Origin: Pseudomonadales bacterium
GTDB lineage: Bacteria; Pseudomonadota; Gammaproteobacteria; Pseudomonadales; Azotimanducaceae
DNA: 42,371 nucleotides
Direction: 5' to 3'
Assembly: GCA_016779385.1 (NCBI GenBank)
Contig: JADHNT010000011.1
Span: 1 to 42,371 of the forward strand
Made by a program: the position numbers and the translations under genes. Positions 15,920 through 24,045 of the stretch are shown piece by piece (the stretch's first letter is position 1; the number at the start of each line of letters is the position of its first letter). Under the pieces are notes generated by a model that had not been told where the DNA came from, ran no database searches, and worked only from the letters and a program-made list of their open reading frames with translations.

Positions 15920-16975
15920 TTGATACTGGATCACTATCTTTTAAGGCAGGTACTGGGCCCCTTCGTGTTGGGCGTAGCGCTGCTGTGCGTGGTCTTTGCC
16001 GCCTTTGCCGGATCCAACGTCCTCGCCGATGCAGCCGCCGGGTCCCTGGCTCCGTCCGTGGTGTGGAAGCTCATCGCCCTGAAGCTCCTCGTGGCCGGCG
16101 AGGTCATCGTGCCGACGGCGCTCTTTTTCGCCGTACTCTTAGTATTTGAGCGGCTCAGCCGGGACCGAGAACTGGTGGCCATGATGGCCGGCGGTGTCGC
16201 GGGCCCGCGCCTGATCTTACCCCTGGCCCTTGCCGGGGCCATCGCTGCGATCCTCGTCGCCCTCCTGTCCCTAGAGCTGCGCCCCTGGGCCTATCGAACC
16301 AGCTACCTCCTCGAAGATTTGGCCACCCGTCCGGACGTGAGCACCATGCGGGCGGGGCGCTTTTATGCCCTTGGTCCTCAGTTGGTGGTCACGGCCAGTG
16401 GCGTAGACGGGGAGGGGCGGACACTCCAGGACGTCTTCGCGCGGCAGCAGGAGGGGGAAGCGCTTCAGCTCATTCGCGCCGAGGCTGCCCATCTGGCGCC
16501 CCCCGATGACGATGGGGTGCAGGTTGTGGAGTTTCGGCAGGGTGAGATGCTTACGCTGCGAAACGGGCTCCAGCAGGGGGACCGGCGCCAGCGCTTTGAA
16601 TCCCTGACCTACCGATGGCGCTACGGCGCTGTGCTAGGGCGTCCTGACCATCGTCGGGCCCAGGCCACGGCGGCGCTTCAGCCATCCCCGGCGCCCAAGG
16701 ATCGCGCGGAGTTTCAGTGGCGCGTAACCATGCCCGTGCTGGCCTTCGCTATGACCGTACTGGCCGCGGCCCTGGGCGCGCTCCTACCGCTGGCGGGGCG
16801 CTGGCGCATGGCCGCGGCGGTAGGGCTGTATATCGCGGTGTTTTATTTGGCGGCGGCCGCGCAAACGGCACTAGAGAACGGATCGCTTGCGGCCTTTCCC
16901 GGGCTCTATGGCCTGCCCCTGCTCCCCTTGCTGGCGGCGGTGGTAGTGGCCTTCCTTGGACGGCGCCTCGCGTGA
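15920..16975 (+). CDS. LptF-family permease
   Basis: A 351-residue inner-membrane protein of the LptF/LptG (YjgP/YjgQ) family, which with LptB extracts LPS from the inner membrane. It begins with the typical DHYLLRQVLGPF. It has three N-terminal spans (to residue ~120, including the coupling-helix region FERLSRDRELVAMMAGGV), a periplasmic domain of ~130 residues, and three C-terminal spans from about residue 262. The TTG start is the first good codon before the conserved N-terminus. It is coupled by GTGA to the LptG-like gene and followed by an ABC exporter. Its setting inside a sphingolipid cluster suggests a specialised lipid-export permease, but I cannot exclude that it is the cell's only LptF. 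Confidence 0.86.
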   Translation: MILDHYLLRQVLGPFVLGVALLCVVFAAFAGSNVLADAAAGSLAPSVVWKLIALKLLVAGEVIVPTALFFAVLLVFERLSRDRELVAMMAGGVAGPRLILPLALAGAIAAILVALLSLELRPWAYRTSYLLEDLATRPDVSTMRAGRFYALGPQLVVTASGVDGEGRTLQDVFARQQEGEALQLIRAEAAHLAPPDDDGVQVVEFRQGEMLTLRNGLQQGDRRQRFESLTYRWRYGAVLGRPDHRRAQATAALQPSPAPKDRAEFQWRVTMPVLAFAMTVLAAALGALLPLAGRWRMAAAVGLYIAVFYLAAAAQTALENGSLAAFPGLYGLPLLPLLAAVVVAFLGRRLA

Positions 16976-18036
16976 GGGGTCTCACAAAAGCGGATCGCTA
17001 TGTTGCCCTTGCGGTGCTTAAGGGCTACGGGCTCGTGACCACCGTGCTCCTTGTGCTGTTCTCCCTCTTCGCCTTCCGGGAGGAGCTCGAGAGCGTGGGG
17101 GCCGGCGCTTACAATGCCCTAGGCGCCCTGCTCTTTGTGGCCATGACCACGCCCGCGCGCATCCTTCGCCTCCTGCCCTTCGTCACGCTTCTGGGGACGG
17201 CCTATGGGCTCTGGCAGCTGGCTCGGCGCAGTGAGCTGCTGGTATTGCGGGCCGCCGGCGCTTCCCTGCCGCGCCTTGCCCTGGCGACTCTCCTGCCTGG
17301 CTTGCTGATTCTCTTAGCCACTCCGGTGATGCACGAGTACCTCTCTCCTCGTCTGTATGCCGGCGCAACCCTTGCCCGGGATCTCGCCCTAGGGCGGGCC
17401 GATGAGGTGGCTGGGCGAGGCTTTTGGTCCCGTTCCGAACGCACGCTCATCGAGGTCGGAGGGCTGGAGCACGGGCGCGTGCCCACGAACTTACGCATCT
17501 ACGAGTTGGGGGAAGACGCTACGGTTCGATCGGTGATTTTGGCGGCCTCCGCCGATCCCCTCCCCCAGGGCACCTGGCGCTTGGTGGAGGCGGAGCGTCG
17601 GGTATTCACGAAGGACGGCATGGTCCGCACCCCAGCCCCCGCGGAATGGCGGCCCTGGTGGGTGGATGAGAGTTTTCTTCGTGCGCCCCCGGTGGATAGC
17701 TTGTCCTTCTCGGACCTGGCCGGGTACGTGCGCTATCTCCAGGAGACGGGGCAGCCGTCAGCACGCTGGGAACTCGCCTACTGGCGCATGTGGGCTCTCC
17801 CCCTCACCGCCGTATTACTGGGCTTGCTCGCCCTGCCCATGGCACAGGCCACGGCGCGGCAGGGGACGGCCCGTTATGCGGGCCTCGCACTGGGGACGGG
17901 CCTTGCTTACTATTTCCTCGAACAGTTGCTGAGCAACGTTGGCCTTGTGGCCCAGCTGCCGGCCCTTGGCGTCGCTTTCCTGCCGCCCCTCGTTCTTCTG
18001 GGGCTCGTGGGCGTGGTGCTTCGCCCCAGCACGTGA
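16972..18036 (+). CDS. LptG-family permease
   Basis: Partner permease of 354 residues in the LptF/LptG family. It starts at GTG 16972, overlapping the stop of the LptF-like gene (GTGA). The N-terminus TKADRYVALAVLKGYGLVTTVL matches LptG, as do LRLLPFVTLLGTAYGLWQLARRSELLVLRAAG (coupling-helix region), GFWSRSERTLIEVG in the periplasmic jellyroll domain, and three C-terminal spans beginning WRMWALPLTAVLLG. Longer frames upstream run through lptF and are shadows. Known partners are LptB and LptC; neither is seen in this window. A role in sphingolipid rather than LPS transport is an inference from the cluster. Confidence 0.86.
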   Translation: MRGLTKADRYVALAVLKGYGLVTTVLLVLFSLFAFREELESVGAGAYNALGALLFVAMTTPARILRLLPFVTLLGTAYGLWQLARRSELLVLRAAGASLPRLALATLLPGLLILLATPVMHEYLSPRLYAGATLARDLALGRADEVAGRGFWSRSERTLIEVGGLEHGRVPTNLRIYELGEDATVRSVILAASADPLPQGTWRLVEAERRVFTKDGMVRTPAPAEWRPWWVDESFLRAPPVDSLSFSDLAGYVRYLQETGQPSARWELAYWRMWALPLTAVLLGLLALPMAQATARQGTARYAGLALGTGLAYYFLEQLLSNVGLVAQLPALGVAFLPPLVLLGLVGVVLRPST

Positions 18037-18063
18037 TTTGCCCCATTAAAGAAAGGAACGATC

Positions 18064-19770
18064 TTGGCCATTTTTAAACGCTTTATTCAACGCTATCCCG
18101 GGCAGAGCGCGCTGCTGATCTTTGCCCTGCTACTGGCCGGGGTGGCGAACAGCGTGGGCCTGTCTGCGCTCCTTCCCGTGCTGAACCTGGCCTTTGAGAG
18201 TGACGTCCCCGATTCCGGGGTTGAGCGCGTGGCCATCGATGCCCTTACGGCCCTCGGGCTCAACCCGGAACTGGGCCTTTTGCTCATGGTGATTCTGGGT
18301 GCCATCGTCATGAAGAATCTCATGGTGCTGTTCGCGGAAGCCCGCATCGGCTACATCGCCGCGGACGTCGCCACGGGGCTTCGCCTGCGCCTATTGCAGG
18401 GCATTCTTCGCTCTCGCTGGACCTATTTTGCGGGCCAGTCCCCGGGGAAGCTGGCGAATGCCATGAGCACGGAAGCCTATCGGGCCTCCCTGGCCTATGT
18501 GATGGGGGTACGGGTGCTGGCCCTGGCCATTGAATCGCTCATCTATGGGGTGTTTGCCTTTGCCGTGTCCTGGGAAGCGACCGTGTTTGCCGCCGGCGCC
18601 AGTGTGGTCATCCTCCTTCTGTCCCGGAGCTTGGTGCGCATGGGTCGGGATGGCGGCGTGCTGCAAACCCAGTGGTATCGCCAGCTCCTGGCTTCGTTAA
18701 CGGACACGCTGCAGTCCGTCAAAAGCTTTAAGGCCATGGGGCGGGAACACCTGGCGGACAATGTGCTCAGCGAAGAGACGAGCGCGCTGCGCGGCGCGCT
18801 GCGACGAGAGGCCTTGGCCACGGCCTCCCTCGAGTCGGCCCAGGAACCGATGTACGCCCTAGTCATCGCCGGGGGGATCTACTTCGCCTTTTCCCTCTTT
18901 GACGTGCAGATGGCCACCGCCACCTTCCTGATCCTTGTGCTCGCCAACCTGCTCAAGCAGGTGGGGAAAGTGCAGAAGCAGTATCAGCGCATGGCCATCT
19001 ACGAATCGGCGTTTTGGGCGCTGGATGAAACCATCAGCGATGCCGAGAGCAAGGCTGAAGTGATGGAAGGCACTCAGCCGCCGCACTTCGATAAGGAAAT
19101 TACGCTGGAGGGGGTGACCTTCAGCTACGGCGATCACAACATTCTGTCGGAAACCTCCCTGTCCATTCCCGCTGGAGCACTTACCTGCCTGGTGGGGGAG
19201 TCGGGCTCGGGGAAAACCACGGTTACCGATTTGGTGATGGGGCTCGTGCGTCCAACGGCTGGGGCCGTGAAGGTGGATGGCACGGACCTGCGCGATATCG
19301 ACCTTGTGGCCTGGCGCCACCAAATTGGCTATGTGCCCCAGGAAACCCTGCTGCTTCACGATACGGTGCGGCGAAACGTCACCCTCGGGGAAGCGGGGGT
19401 GAGCGATGAGGCGGTGGAAAAGGCTCTGCGAGCTGCGGGGGCCTGGGATTTTGTCAGTGCCTTGCCGGAAGGCTGGGACACGGTAGTGGGGGAGCGGGGG
19501 ACGCGGATCTCCGGCGGACAGCGTCAGCGGATCATGATTGCGCGGGCCCTGCTTGGGAATCCGCGCCTGCTGATCCTGGACGAAGCCACGAGCGCGCTCG
19601 ATCCCGAATCAGACCGGGCCATCGCCGACACGCTGCGTGCTCTCCGCGGCTCCCTAACGTTGCTCGTGGTATCCCACCATAGTTCGCTGTCGAGCGCCGC
19701 CGACCTCGTTTATCGCGTCACCCGAGGCGATGTGGCTCTGGCGCCAAACAGCGAGGACGCGTCCACTTAG
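18064..19770 (+). CDS. MsbA-like ABC exporter (membrane domain fused to ATPase)
   Basis: Half-transporter of 568 residues. Residues ~15-310 form a six-span exporter domain. The ATPase carries Walker A GESGSGKTT (~378-386), Q-loop GYVPQETLL, signature ISGGQRQRI (~482-490, Ile in place of the usual Leu), Walker B LLILDEATSALD (~501-512) and H-loop VVSHH (~534). It would act as a homodimer flipping a lipid or lipid-linked sugar across the inner membrane, as MsbA or PglK do. The TTG start follows AAAGGAA, 27 bases after lptG, in the same unit. The context points to a glycosylated sphingolipid or lipid intermediate as cargo. The stop overlaps the convergent ELM1 gene. Confidence 0.87.
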   Translation: MAIFKRFIQRYPGQSALLIFALLLAGVANSVGLSALLPVLNLAFESDVPDSGVERVAIDALTALGLNPELGLLLMVILGAIVMKNLMVLFAEARIGYIAADVATGLRLRLLQGILRSRWTYFAGQSPGKLANAMSTEAYRASLAYVMGVRVLALAIESLIYGVFAFAVSWEATVFAAGASVVILLLSRSLVRMGRDGGVLQTQWYRQLLASLTDTLQSVKSFKAMGREHLADNVLSEETSALRGALRREALATASLESAQEPMYALVIAGGIYFAFSLFDVQMATATFLILVLANLLKQVGKVQKQYQRMAIYESAFWALDETISDAESKAEVMEGTQPPHFDKEITLEGVTFSYGDHNILSETSLSIPAGALTCLVGESGSGKTTVTDLVMGLVRPTAGAVKVDGTDLRDIDLVAWRHQIGYVPQETLLLHDTVRRNVTLGEAGVSDEAVEKALRAAGAWDFVSALPEGWDTVVGERGTRISGGQRQRIMIARALLGNPRLLILDEATSALDPESDRAIADTLRALRGSLTLLVVSHHSSLSSAADLVYRVTRGDVALAPNSEDAST

Positions 19771-20837
19771 GGCCGCAGGAGTGCGGTGATCCGCGCGAGG
19801 GTGGCTTCAAGCTGAGGCGCTGCGGGTTCGCCCTCGCCCCAGGTCTCGGGGGGAATGGGCGTGGGGCTGAAAGCGAACTGGGGCTGATCTCGAAGTCCCG
19901 CAAATACGCAGCGAAGATCCCGACTCAGGCGCTGGGGCCCAAGGTGAAAGAGGGCGCTATAGGCCAGGCTTCGCACCGACCGATCCCGGGGCCGTCCCGA
20001 GCCCCGCTGGGCCATATCCCCCAGGTCAAAGACCCGAACCGCTTTCCCGGTGCCGAGGGCTTCCGAGAGCATGGCGATGCTGTCCCCCGTGACCATTAGG
20101 GCTCCCGCCCGGGCCAGGATGGCTCGGTAGGGATTGGGGCCCGAACCCCAGGGGAGAAAGCGGTCGTGAGGTCGCCAGGGATGGGCGGCAAGCCGCGCCA
20201 CCGCCGCGGCAGGTGTCCGGGGGCTGGTGGTCACCCAAAGGGGGCGGTCCCCGGCCAGGGCCTGGGCCTCAGCGAGGAGACGTCGGGCGCTTTTTGGTCC
20301 CAGCGTATAGGGGCCACTGGGGCCGCCGATGAGCACCCCGAGCGCCTTCCCTGTATTTGCCCCGTCCTCTGCTAAGAGGGTCGCGTCCTCAGCCTCCCGA
20401 GCGGCGTCTACCGCGGCCTCGTCAAGGCCATGAAGCGTGAGGGGATTTTCCAGCACCTTGGGATGGGTCGGGCATCGATACTGGGGCGTGGTCACCGTGA
20501 GGGAAAAGGCGTCCGGGGGGGCCCAGGTACGCCCAAGAAAAACGGCCGTGCCCTGGGGGCTTTGCTGGGCAAGGGCCCGGGCCAGGGCTTCGTTGCGCAG
20601 GGCTGCGCTGATGATCAAATGACGCTTTGCACTGGGCAGCGCCAGGGGCGGTGCTCCCCGACAGCTGACCTGCCGCATAAGGCTAAGAAGATTGGCCTGA
20701 GGAAGGTGCCAGTGCGGGGTGAGGGTTTCTAAGGGCGCCCCTAGGTGTTGGCTGAGGGCTGCCGCAAGGGCTTCGATTTGCCCGTTTTCCCCTGCGCGAT
20801 GGCTGCGCAGCGCGACAATCGCGAGGGGCGCCGCCAT
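19767..20837 (-). CDS. ELM1-family (COG3660) glycosyltransferase-like protein, copy 3
   Basis: Third ELM1 homolog, 356 residues. The same blocks are visible: ALRSHRAGENGQ near the N-terminus, IISAALRNEALARAL, VLIGGPSGPYTLG, VTTSPRTPAAAV, NPYRAILARAGALMVTGDSIAMLSEA and the following GKAVRVFDL, the most family-like of the three copies. It begins 12 bases after the serine palmitoyltransferase stop, so it is the last gene of the acp-spt operon. This direct linkage is the strongest sign that ELM1 proteins act in the sphingolipid pathway here. The ribosome-binding site is weak, so translation may depend on reinitiation after spt. Confidence 0.86.
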   Translation of the reverse strand: MAAPLAIVALRSHRAGENGQIEALAAALSQHLGAPLETLTPHWHLPQANLLSLMRQVSCRGAPPLALPSAKRHLIISAALRNEALARALAQQSPQGTAVFLGRTWAPPDAFSLTVTTPQYRCPTHPKVLENPLTLHGLDEAAVDAAREAEDATLLAEDGANTGKALGVLIGGPSGPYTLGPKSARRLLAEAQALAGDRPLWVTTSPRTPAAAVARLAAHPWRPHDRFLPWGSGPNPYRAILARAGALMVTGDSIAMLSEALGTGKAVRVFDLGDMAQRGSGRPRDRSVRSLAYSALFHLGPQRLSRDLRCVFAGLRDQPQFAFSPTPIPPETWGEGEPAAPQLEATLARITALLRP

Positions 20838-20849
20838 CGGAGATCGCGC

Positions 20850-22067
20850 TTAGGCGTAGGCGGTCGCCGCGGCCCGAGGCTGAGCGAAAAGACGCTGAGC
20901 CACAGCGGCATAGCCTTCGATGATCTGCTCCACCTGCCCATCGGTGTGCGCAGCGGAGAGGCTGCACCGCAGCAAGCTGAGGTTCTTCGGCGCCCCCGGG
21001 GGCACGACCAGGTTCACGTAGACGCCCGCGTCGAGGAGGACCTGCCAAGCTGCTGCGGCTTGCTCCGGGCTATCCATGAGACTGGCGATGACCGGGCTAG
21101 GCGCCGCGCCGAGCTCGAACCCGAGGCTCGTGAGGCCTTCGTGCACGCGCTGGCAGTTTTTCCACAGCTGGCTGCGAAGCGCTTGCCCCTGTGCCACCCG
21201 CTTTAGGGCCGCGCGGGTGGAGGCGATAACCGACGGGGTGCTTGAAGCCGTAAACATGTAGGCGCGAATCTGGCTACGCAGCGGCGCGACGTCGTACTTT
21301 CGGCTCGCGAAGAAACCGCCGACGCTGCCCAGGCTCTTGGAAAAGGTGCCGGTCACGAAGTCTATCTCGTCTTCAATGCCGAGGGTTTCCGCGAGGCCCC
21401 GACCCGTTTCCCCCATGATTCCGAAGCTGTGGGCATCATCAAGAAGAAGGAAGGCGCCGTGGCGCTTCACGACTTCGCAGAATTGGTTGAGAGGGGCAAC
21501 GTCCCCGAGCATGCTGTAGAGGCTTTCCACGATGACCAGGGTGCGGGCGCAGCGGTCGCCGAGGCGACGGAGACGCTTGTCTAAGTCCGCGGGGTCGTTG
21601 TGGCGGAAGCGGTAGATTTCTGCGCCGGAAAGCTTGGCCCCTTCGTAGATGCTGGCATGGGAGTCGGCGTCGAGCATGATGACGTCGCCGGAGCCTGCGA
21701 GGGTGGAGATCGCGCCCACGTTGGCCACATAACCCGTGGTGAAGGCGATGGCTGACTGCGTGCCGAGGAAAGCGCTGAGCTCCCGCTCGAGCGCGGCGTG
21801 CCCGGTGTAGGTGCCATTGGCCAGGCGGGAGCCAGTGGTCCCCGTCCCGTGGGTGCGCACCGCCTGGGCCGCAGCCTCGATGCAGGCGGGGTCGAAGGTG
21901 AGGCCGAGGTAGTTATTCGTGCCCGCTAGGATGACGCGCTTGCCTTCAATTCTGCCTTCCGTCGCTGATCCCGTGACGTCGATGGTCGCGCCGATGGCGT
22001 TGACGCCGAGCTGGCCAAGCTGGTCTTGGAAGTCTCGGGCCGCGTCTAGCTTTTGGAGAAGGCTCAT
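20850..22067 (-). CDS. spt: Serine palmitoyltransferase-type alpha-oxoamine synthase
   Basis: PLP enzyme of 405 residues that condenses an amino acid with an acyl thioester and releases CO2. The alpha-oxoamine synthase landmarks are NNYLGLTFDP, GTGTTGSRLANGTYTGHAALE, DADSHASIYEGA (His stacking on PLP), LDDAHSFGIMG (Asp and His) and the internal aldimine lysine in GTFSKSLGSVGG at about Lys244. The ATG at 22067 is preferred; a TTG two codons earlier (22073) is possible. It follows a private ACP by 11 bases, as in Caulobacter, where Spt uses an ACP partner, so serine plus acyl-ACP is the likely substrate pair. KBL and AONS (BioF) are sister enzymes, but the cluster has no biotin or threonine-degradation genes. 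Confidence 0.9.
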   Translation of the reverse strand: MSLLQKLDAARDFQDQLGQLGVNAIGATIDVTGSATEGRIEGKRVILAGTNNYLGLTFDPACIEAAAQAVRTHGTGTTGSRLANGTYTGHAALERELSAFLGTQSAIAFTTGYVANVGAISTLAGSGDVIMLDADSHASIYEGAKLSGAEIYRFRHNDPADLDKRLRRLGDRCARTLVIVESLYSMLGDVAPLNQFCEVVKRHGAFLLLDDAHSFGIMGETGRGLAETLGIEDEIDFVTGTFSKSLGSVGGFFASRKYDVAPLRSQIRAYMFTASSTPSVIASTRAALKRVAQGQALRSQLWKNCQRVHEGLTSLGFELGAAPSPVIASLMDSPEQAAAAWQVLLDAGVYVNLVVPPGAPKNLSLLRCSLSAAHTDGQVEQIIEGYAAVAQRLFAQPRAAATAYA

Positions 22068-22078
22068 GGGCAAGTCGC

Positions 22079-22318
22079 CTAAGTTAGGTTCTGAATCCGC
22101 TGGGCCAGGTCCGCAATGGTGCGCACGTCGCCAAGCTCATTAATGGGGAAAGCAACATCGAAGCGGTCTTCGAGCGCTTCAATCAGTTCCATCACGTCCA
22201 GCGACGCCAAGCCCAGCTCGTCTATCAAGTCACTTTCTGGAGGAACAATGGAGCCCCCAGCGTGTGACTGAGCCAGCAGCGTCTGAATTTCAGAGACGCA
22301 TTCGTCGTAACTGATCAT
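22079..22318 (-). CDS. Acyl carrier protein of the sphingolipid operon
   Basis: A 79-residue acidic carrier protein. The phosphopantetheine serine is Ser39 in LGLASLDVMELIEALEDRFD (ASLD in place of the usual DSLD), followed by the PINELGDVRTIADLAQRI helix of ACPs. It is the first gene of the operon with the oxoamine synthase and ELM1 copy 3. Separate, pathway-specific ACPs accompany bacterial serine palmitoyltransferases in Caulobacter, and the upstream fatty acyl-AMP ligase and phosphopantetheinyl transferase-like genes would load and activate it. About 260 bases of non-coding DNA lie upstream, the natural place for its promoter. Confidence 0.93.
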   Translation of the reverse strand: MISYDECVSEIQTLLAQSHAGGSIVPPESDLIDELGLASLDVMELIEALEDRFDVAFPINELGDVRTIADLAQRIQNLT

Positions 22319-22515
22319 ACGTATTGGGTCCCTCGGACGCTGTTGTCGCTAACTAAACTCATGCAGCGGCGCCCTTGCTTTCCCCAAAGCGTCTGCAGTT
22401 TGTCATCTAAATGCCTGACTTACAACAGGACTTTTTTTCGCCGCGGCGGTTTGGGCCGAATGAAAGAAGTCTGAGGGGCCGTCCCTGACTCTGATGTGAA
22501 TCAGACCCGCAGAAA

Positions 22516-22553
22516 TGTTTCACAGCCGTCGCAAGGCGAGCGGCAGTGAAACA
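22516..22553. repeat. Long imperfect hairpin downstream of the transporter gene
   Basis: The outer arms TGTTTCAC (22516-22523) and GTGAAACA (22546-22553) are perfect complements, and inner arms GCCG...CGGC and TCGC...GCGA extend the pairing to a 3-base loop, with one A-A mismatch and one bulged G. It lies about 25 bases past the stop of the minus-strand transporter gene and could help end that operon, though no long T-tract follows on either strand. The TTGTTTC motif is repeated directly next to it. It separates the 22578-24560 operon from the acp promoter region. Confidence 0.6.
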
Positions 22554-22577
22554 ATTGAGAAACAATGGAGAGAAAGC

Positions 22578-23330
22578 TTAGGCGTACTCTTCCGTGGGGT
22601 CAGGGAACTCGAGGTGGCGTCGCAGGAGGTGGGTGAGGCCGTAAAAGGGCAGGGTATCGGCGAGGGCCACGGCCATCTTAAAGAGGTAGTTGCTCACCAT
22701 CAGGGTGAAAAGGGTGGCGAGGGCCATGTCCCCGGCCAGGAAAGCGGCGCCAAAGGTCACGGCGATCACCATGAAGGAATCCACCAGCTGGCTGATGAGA
22801 GTGGAGAAATTATTGCGCACCCAGAGATGTTTCCCCTTGGTCACGCGCTTCCAGAAGTGAAAGAGCTGCACATCGCAAAACTGAGCTGCGATGTAGGCGA
22901 GCATGGAGGCAAAGACCGCCCCTGAGGTGCAATAGAAAAGCAGCTGGTAGAACTCGATGGTGCCTTCCACGGTGGTGCCGTTGGGCAAGAAGACGCCCTC
23001 CGCCAGGCGCAGCTGCTGCCAGGGGGGCATGGCTTCCGGACCGACGGAGGGAAGGGCCTGACCGAGCCAGAGGGTCCCGAGAATGAAGAAGTTCAGCCCA
23101 AGGCCCACCCACACTAGGAAGTTGGCGCGGGCTCGGCCGTAGAGTTCAGAGATCAGATCCGTCACGAGGAAGGTAATGGGGTAAGGCAGTACGCCCACGG
23201 CGAGGCTCATGGGCCCCAGTTCTACGAAGCGCGTGATGCCGATGATGTTTAGCATGGTCATCGCACAGAGAAAAATCCCCGCCAATATTAGAAACACGCG
23301 CTCCCGACGTTCTTCGAGGGGCGGCAGCAT
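22578..23330 (-). CDS. Queuosine precursor transporter-like membrane protein (YhhQ/VUT family)
   Basis: A 250-residue protein with about six membrane spans. Recognisable segments are FLILAGIFLCAMTMLNIIGIT at the N-terminus, LPYPITFLVTDLISELYGRARA (the hallmark FxxTDxxxExYG region) and a C-terminal ISQLVDSFMVIAVTFGAAF. Characterised members import preQ0/preQ1 for queuosine synthesis. I chose ATG 23330 because AAGGAGA sits 6-7 bases before it; an earlier ATG at 23345 would add five residues. It ends an operon with an SDR and a pterin synthase-fold protein. The latter supports a deazapurine/pterin theme, although the catalytic details of that partner are odd. Confidence 0.88.
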   Translation of the reverse strand: MLPPLEERRERVFLILAGIFLCAMTMLNIIGITRFVELGPMSLAVGVLPYPITFLVTDLISELYGRARANFLVWVGLGLNFFILGTLWLGQALPSVGPEAMPPWQQLRLAEGVFLPNGTTVEGTIEFYQLLFYCTSGAVFASMLAYIAAQFCDVQLFHFWKRVTKGKHLWVRNNFSTLISQLVDSFMVIAVTFGAAFLAGDMALATLFTLMVSNYLFKMAVALADTLPFYGLTHLLRRHLEFPDPTEEYA

Positions 23331-23349
23331 GGGGCTCTCCTTCATCTGT

Positions 23350-24045
23350 CTAGCGTTCGACTTGCCCAAGATTGGCGTGGAGGACCGCGCCATTCACTAC
23401 CGGGTGGGTCGCAGCCCACACCACGGTCTCGGCGATTTCCTCGGGGGTTATGAGGCGGCCGAAGGCGGAGAAGGCCGCCACGGCGGTTGCGCCCTCATCG
23501 CCTACGTGGGCCCTAAGCATCTCCGTATCGGTGAAGCCAGGGCACACGCAGGCGGTGTGTATCCCCCGGCCGGCGAGATCTTGGCAGGTGGCGCGCATGA
23601 GTCCAATGGTGGCGTGCTTGCTGGTGACATAGCTTGCGGCGCCGGCAACGGCCTTCTCGCCGAGGGTGGAACCTACATAGATCACCCCAGAGCCCGCTTT
23701 CATCTTGGGAATCAGGGCCCCGTTTAGACGGCTCGGGGCCACCACGTTCACCTCTAGCACCTGGCGCAGGGCCTCGGCGGGCAGGTTGTCCACAGCATCC
23801 TTTCGCAGCAGGCCCGCGTTGTGGATGAGCACCAGCTGCTCCGAGCGCTCCGCCAGGGCTTCAAGGGTCGGGAGGCTTTGGGTAAGCGAGTCTTCTTCCG
23901 TGAGGTCGCAAAGGTGCTGCGTTACCCCAGGCACGGGGCAAGGCCGCCGAGAGAGGTTATGCACCGTCCAACCGTCGGCGAGGAGTTGCCGAGCGATCTC
24001 GGCGCCAATGCCGGCGCTGGCGCCGGTAATCACCGCAAGCTTCAT
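23350..24045 (-). CDS. Short-chain dehydrogenase/reductase
   Basis: Classical SDR of 231 residues: TGASAGIG coenzyme loop at residues ~7-14, IHNAG (in the NNAG position), catalytic Ser in IYVGSTLGE and the YVTSK pair, then CPGFTDTEM. The ATG overlaps the stop of the upstream pterin synthase-fold gene (ATGA). Sepiapterin/dihydropterin reductases share this fold, so with its operon partner it could reduce a pterin side chain. A 3-ketosphinganine reductase is conceivable given the nearby sphingolipid operon, but the operon linkage argues against it. Family certain, substrate unknown. Confidence 0.88.
   Translation of the reverse strand: MKLAVITGASAGIGAEIARQLLADGWTVHNLSRRPCPVPGVTQHLCDLTEEDSLTQSLPTLEALAERSEQLVLIHNAGLLRKDAVDNLPAEALRQVLEVNVVAPSRLNGALIPKMKAGSGVIYVGSTLGEKAVAGAASYVTSKHATIGLMRATCQDLAGRGIHTACVCPGFTDTEMLRAHVGDEGATAVAAFSAFGRLITPEEIAETVVWAATHPVVNGAVLHANLGQVER

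Noticed and set aside
16717..16971. Upstream extension of lptG
   Set aside because: Arg/Gly-rich shadow of lptF; the family N-terminus starts at the GTGA overlap.
23350..24045. SDR as the 3-ketosphinganine reductase of the sphingolipid pathway
   Set aside because: It is translationally coupled to a pterin synthase-fold gene, and the CerR-like gene at 5361 already fits the reductase role.
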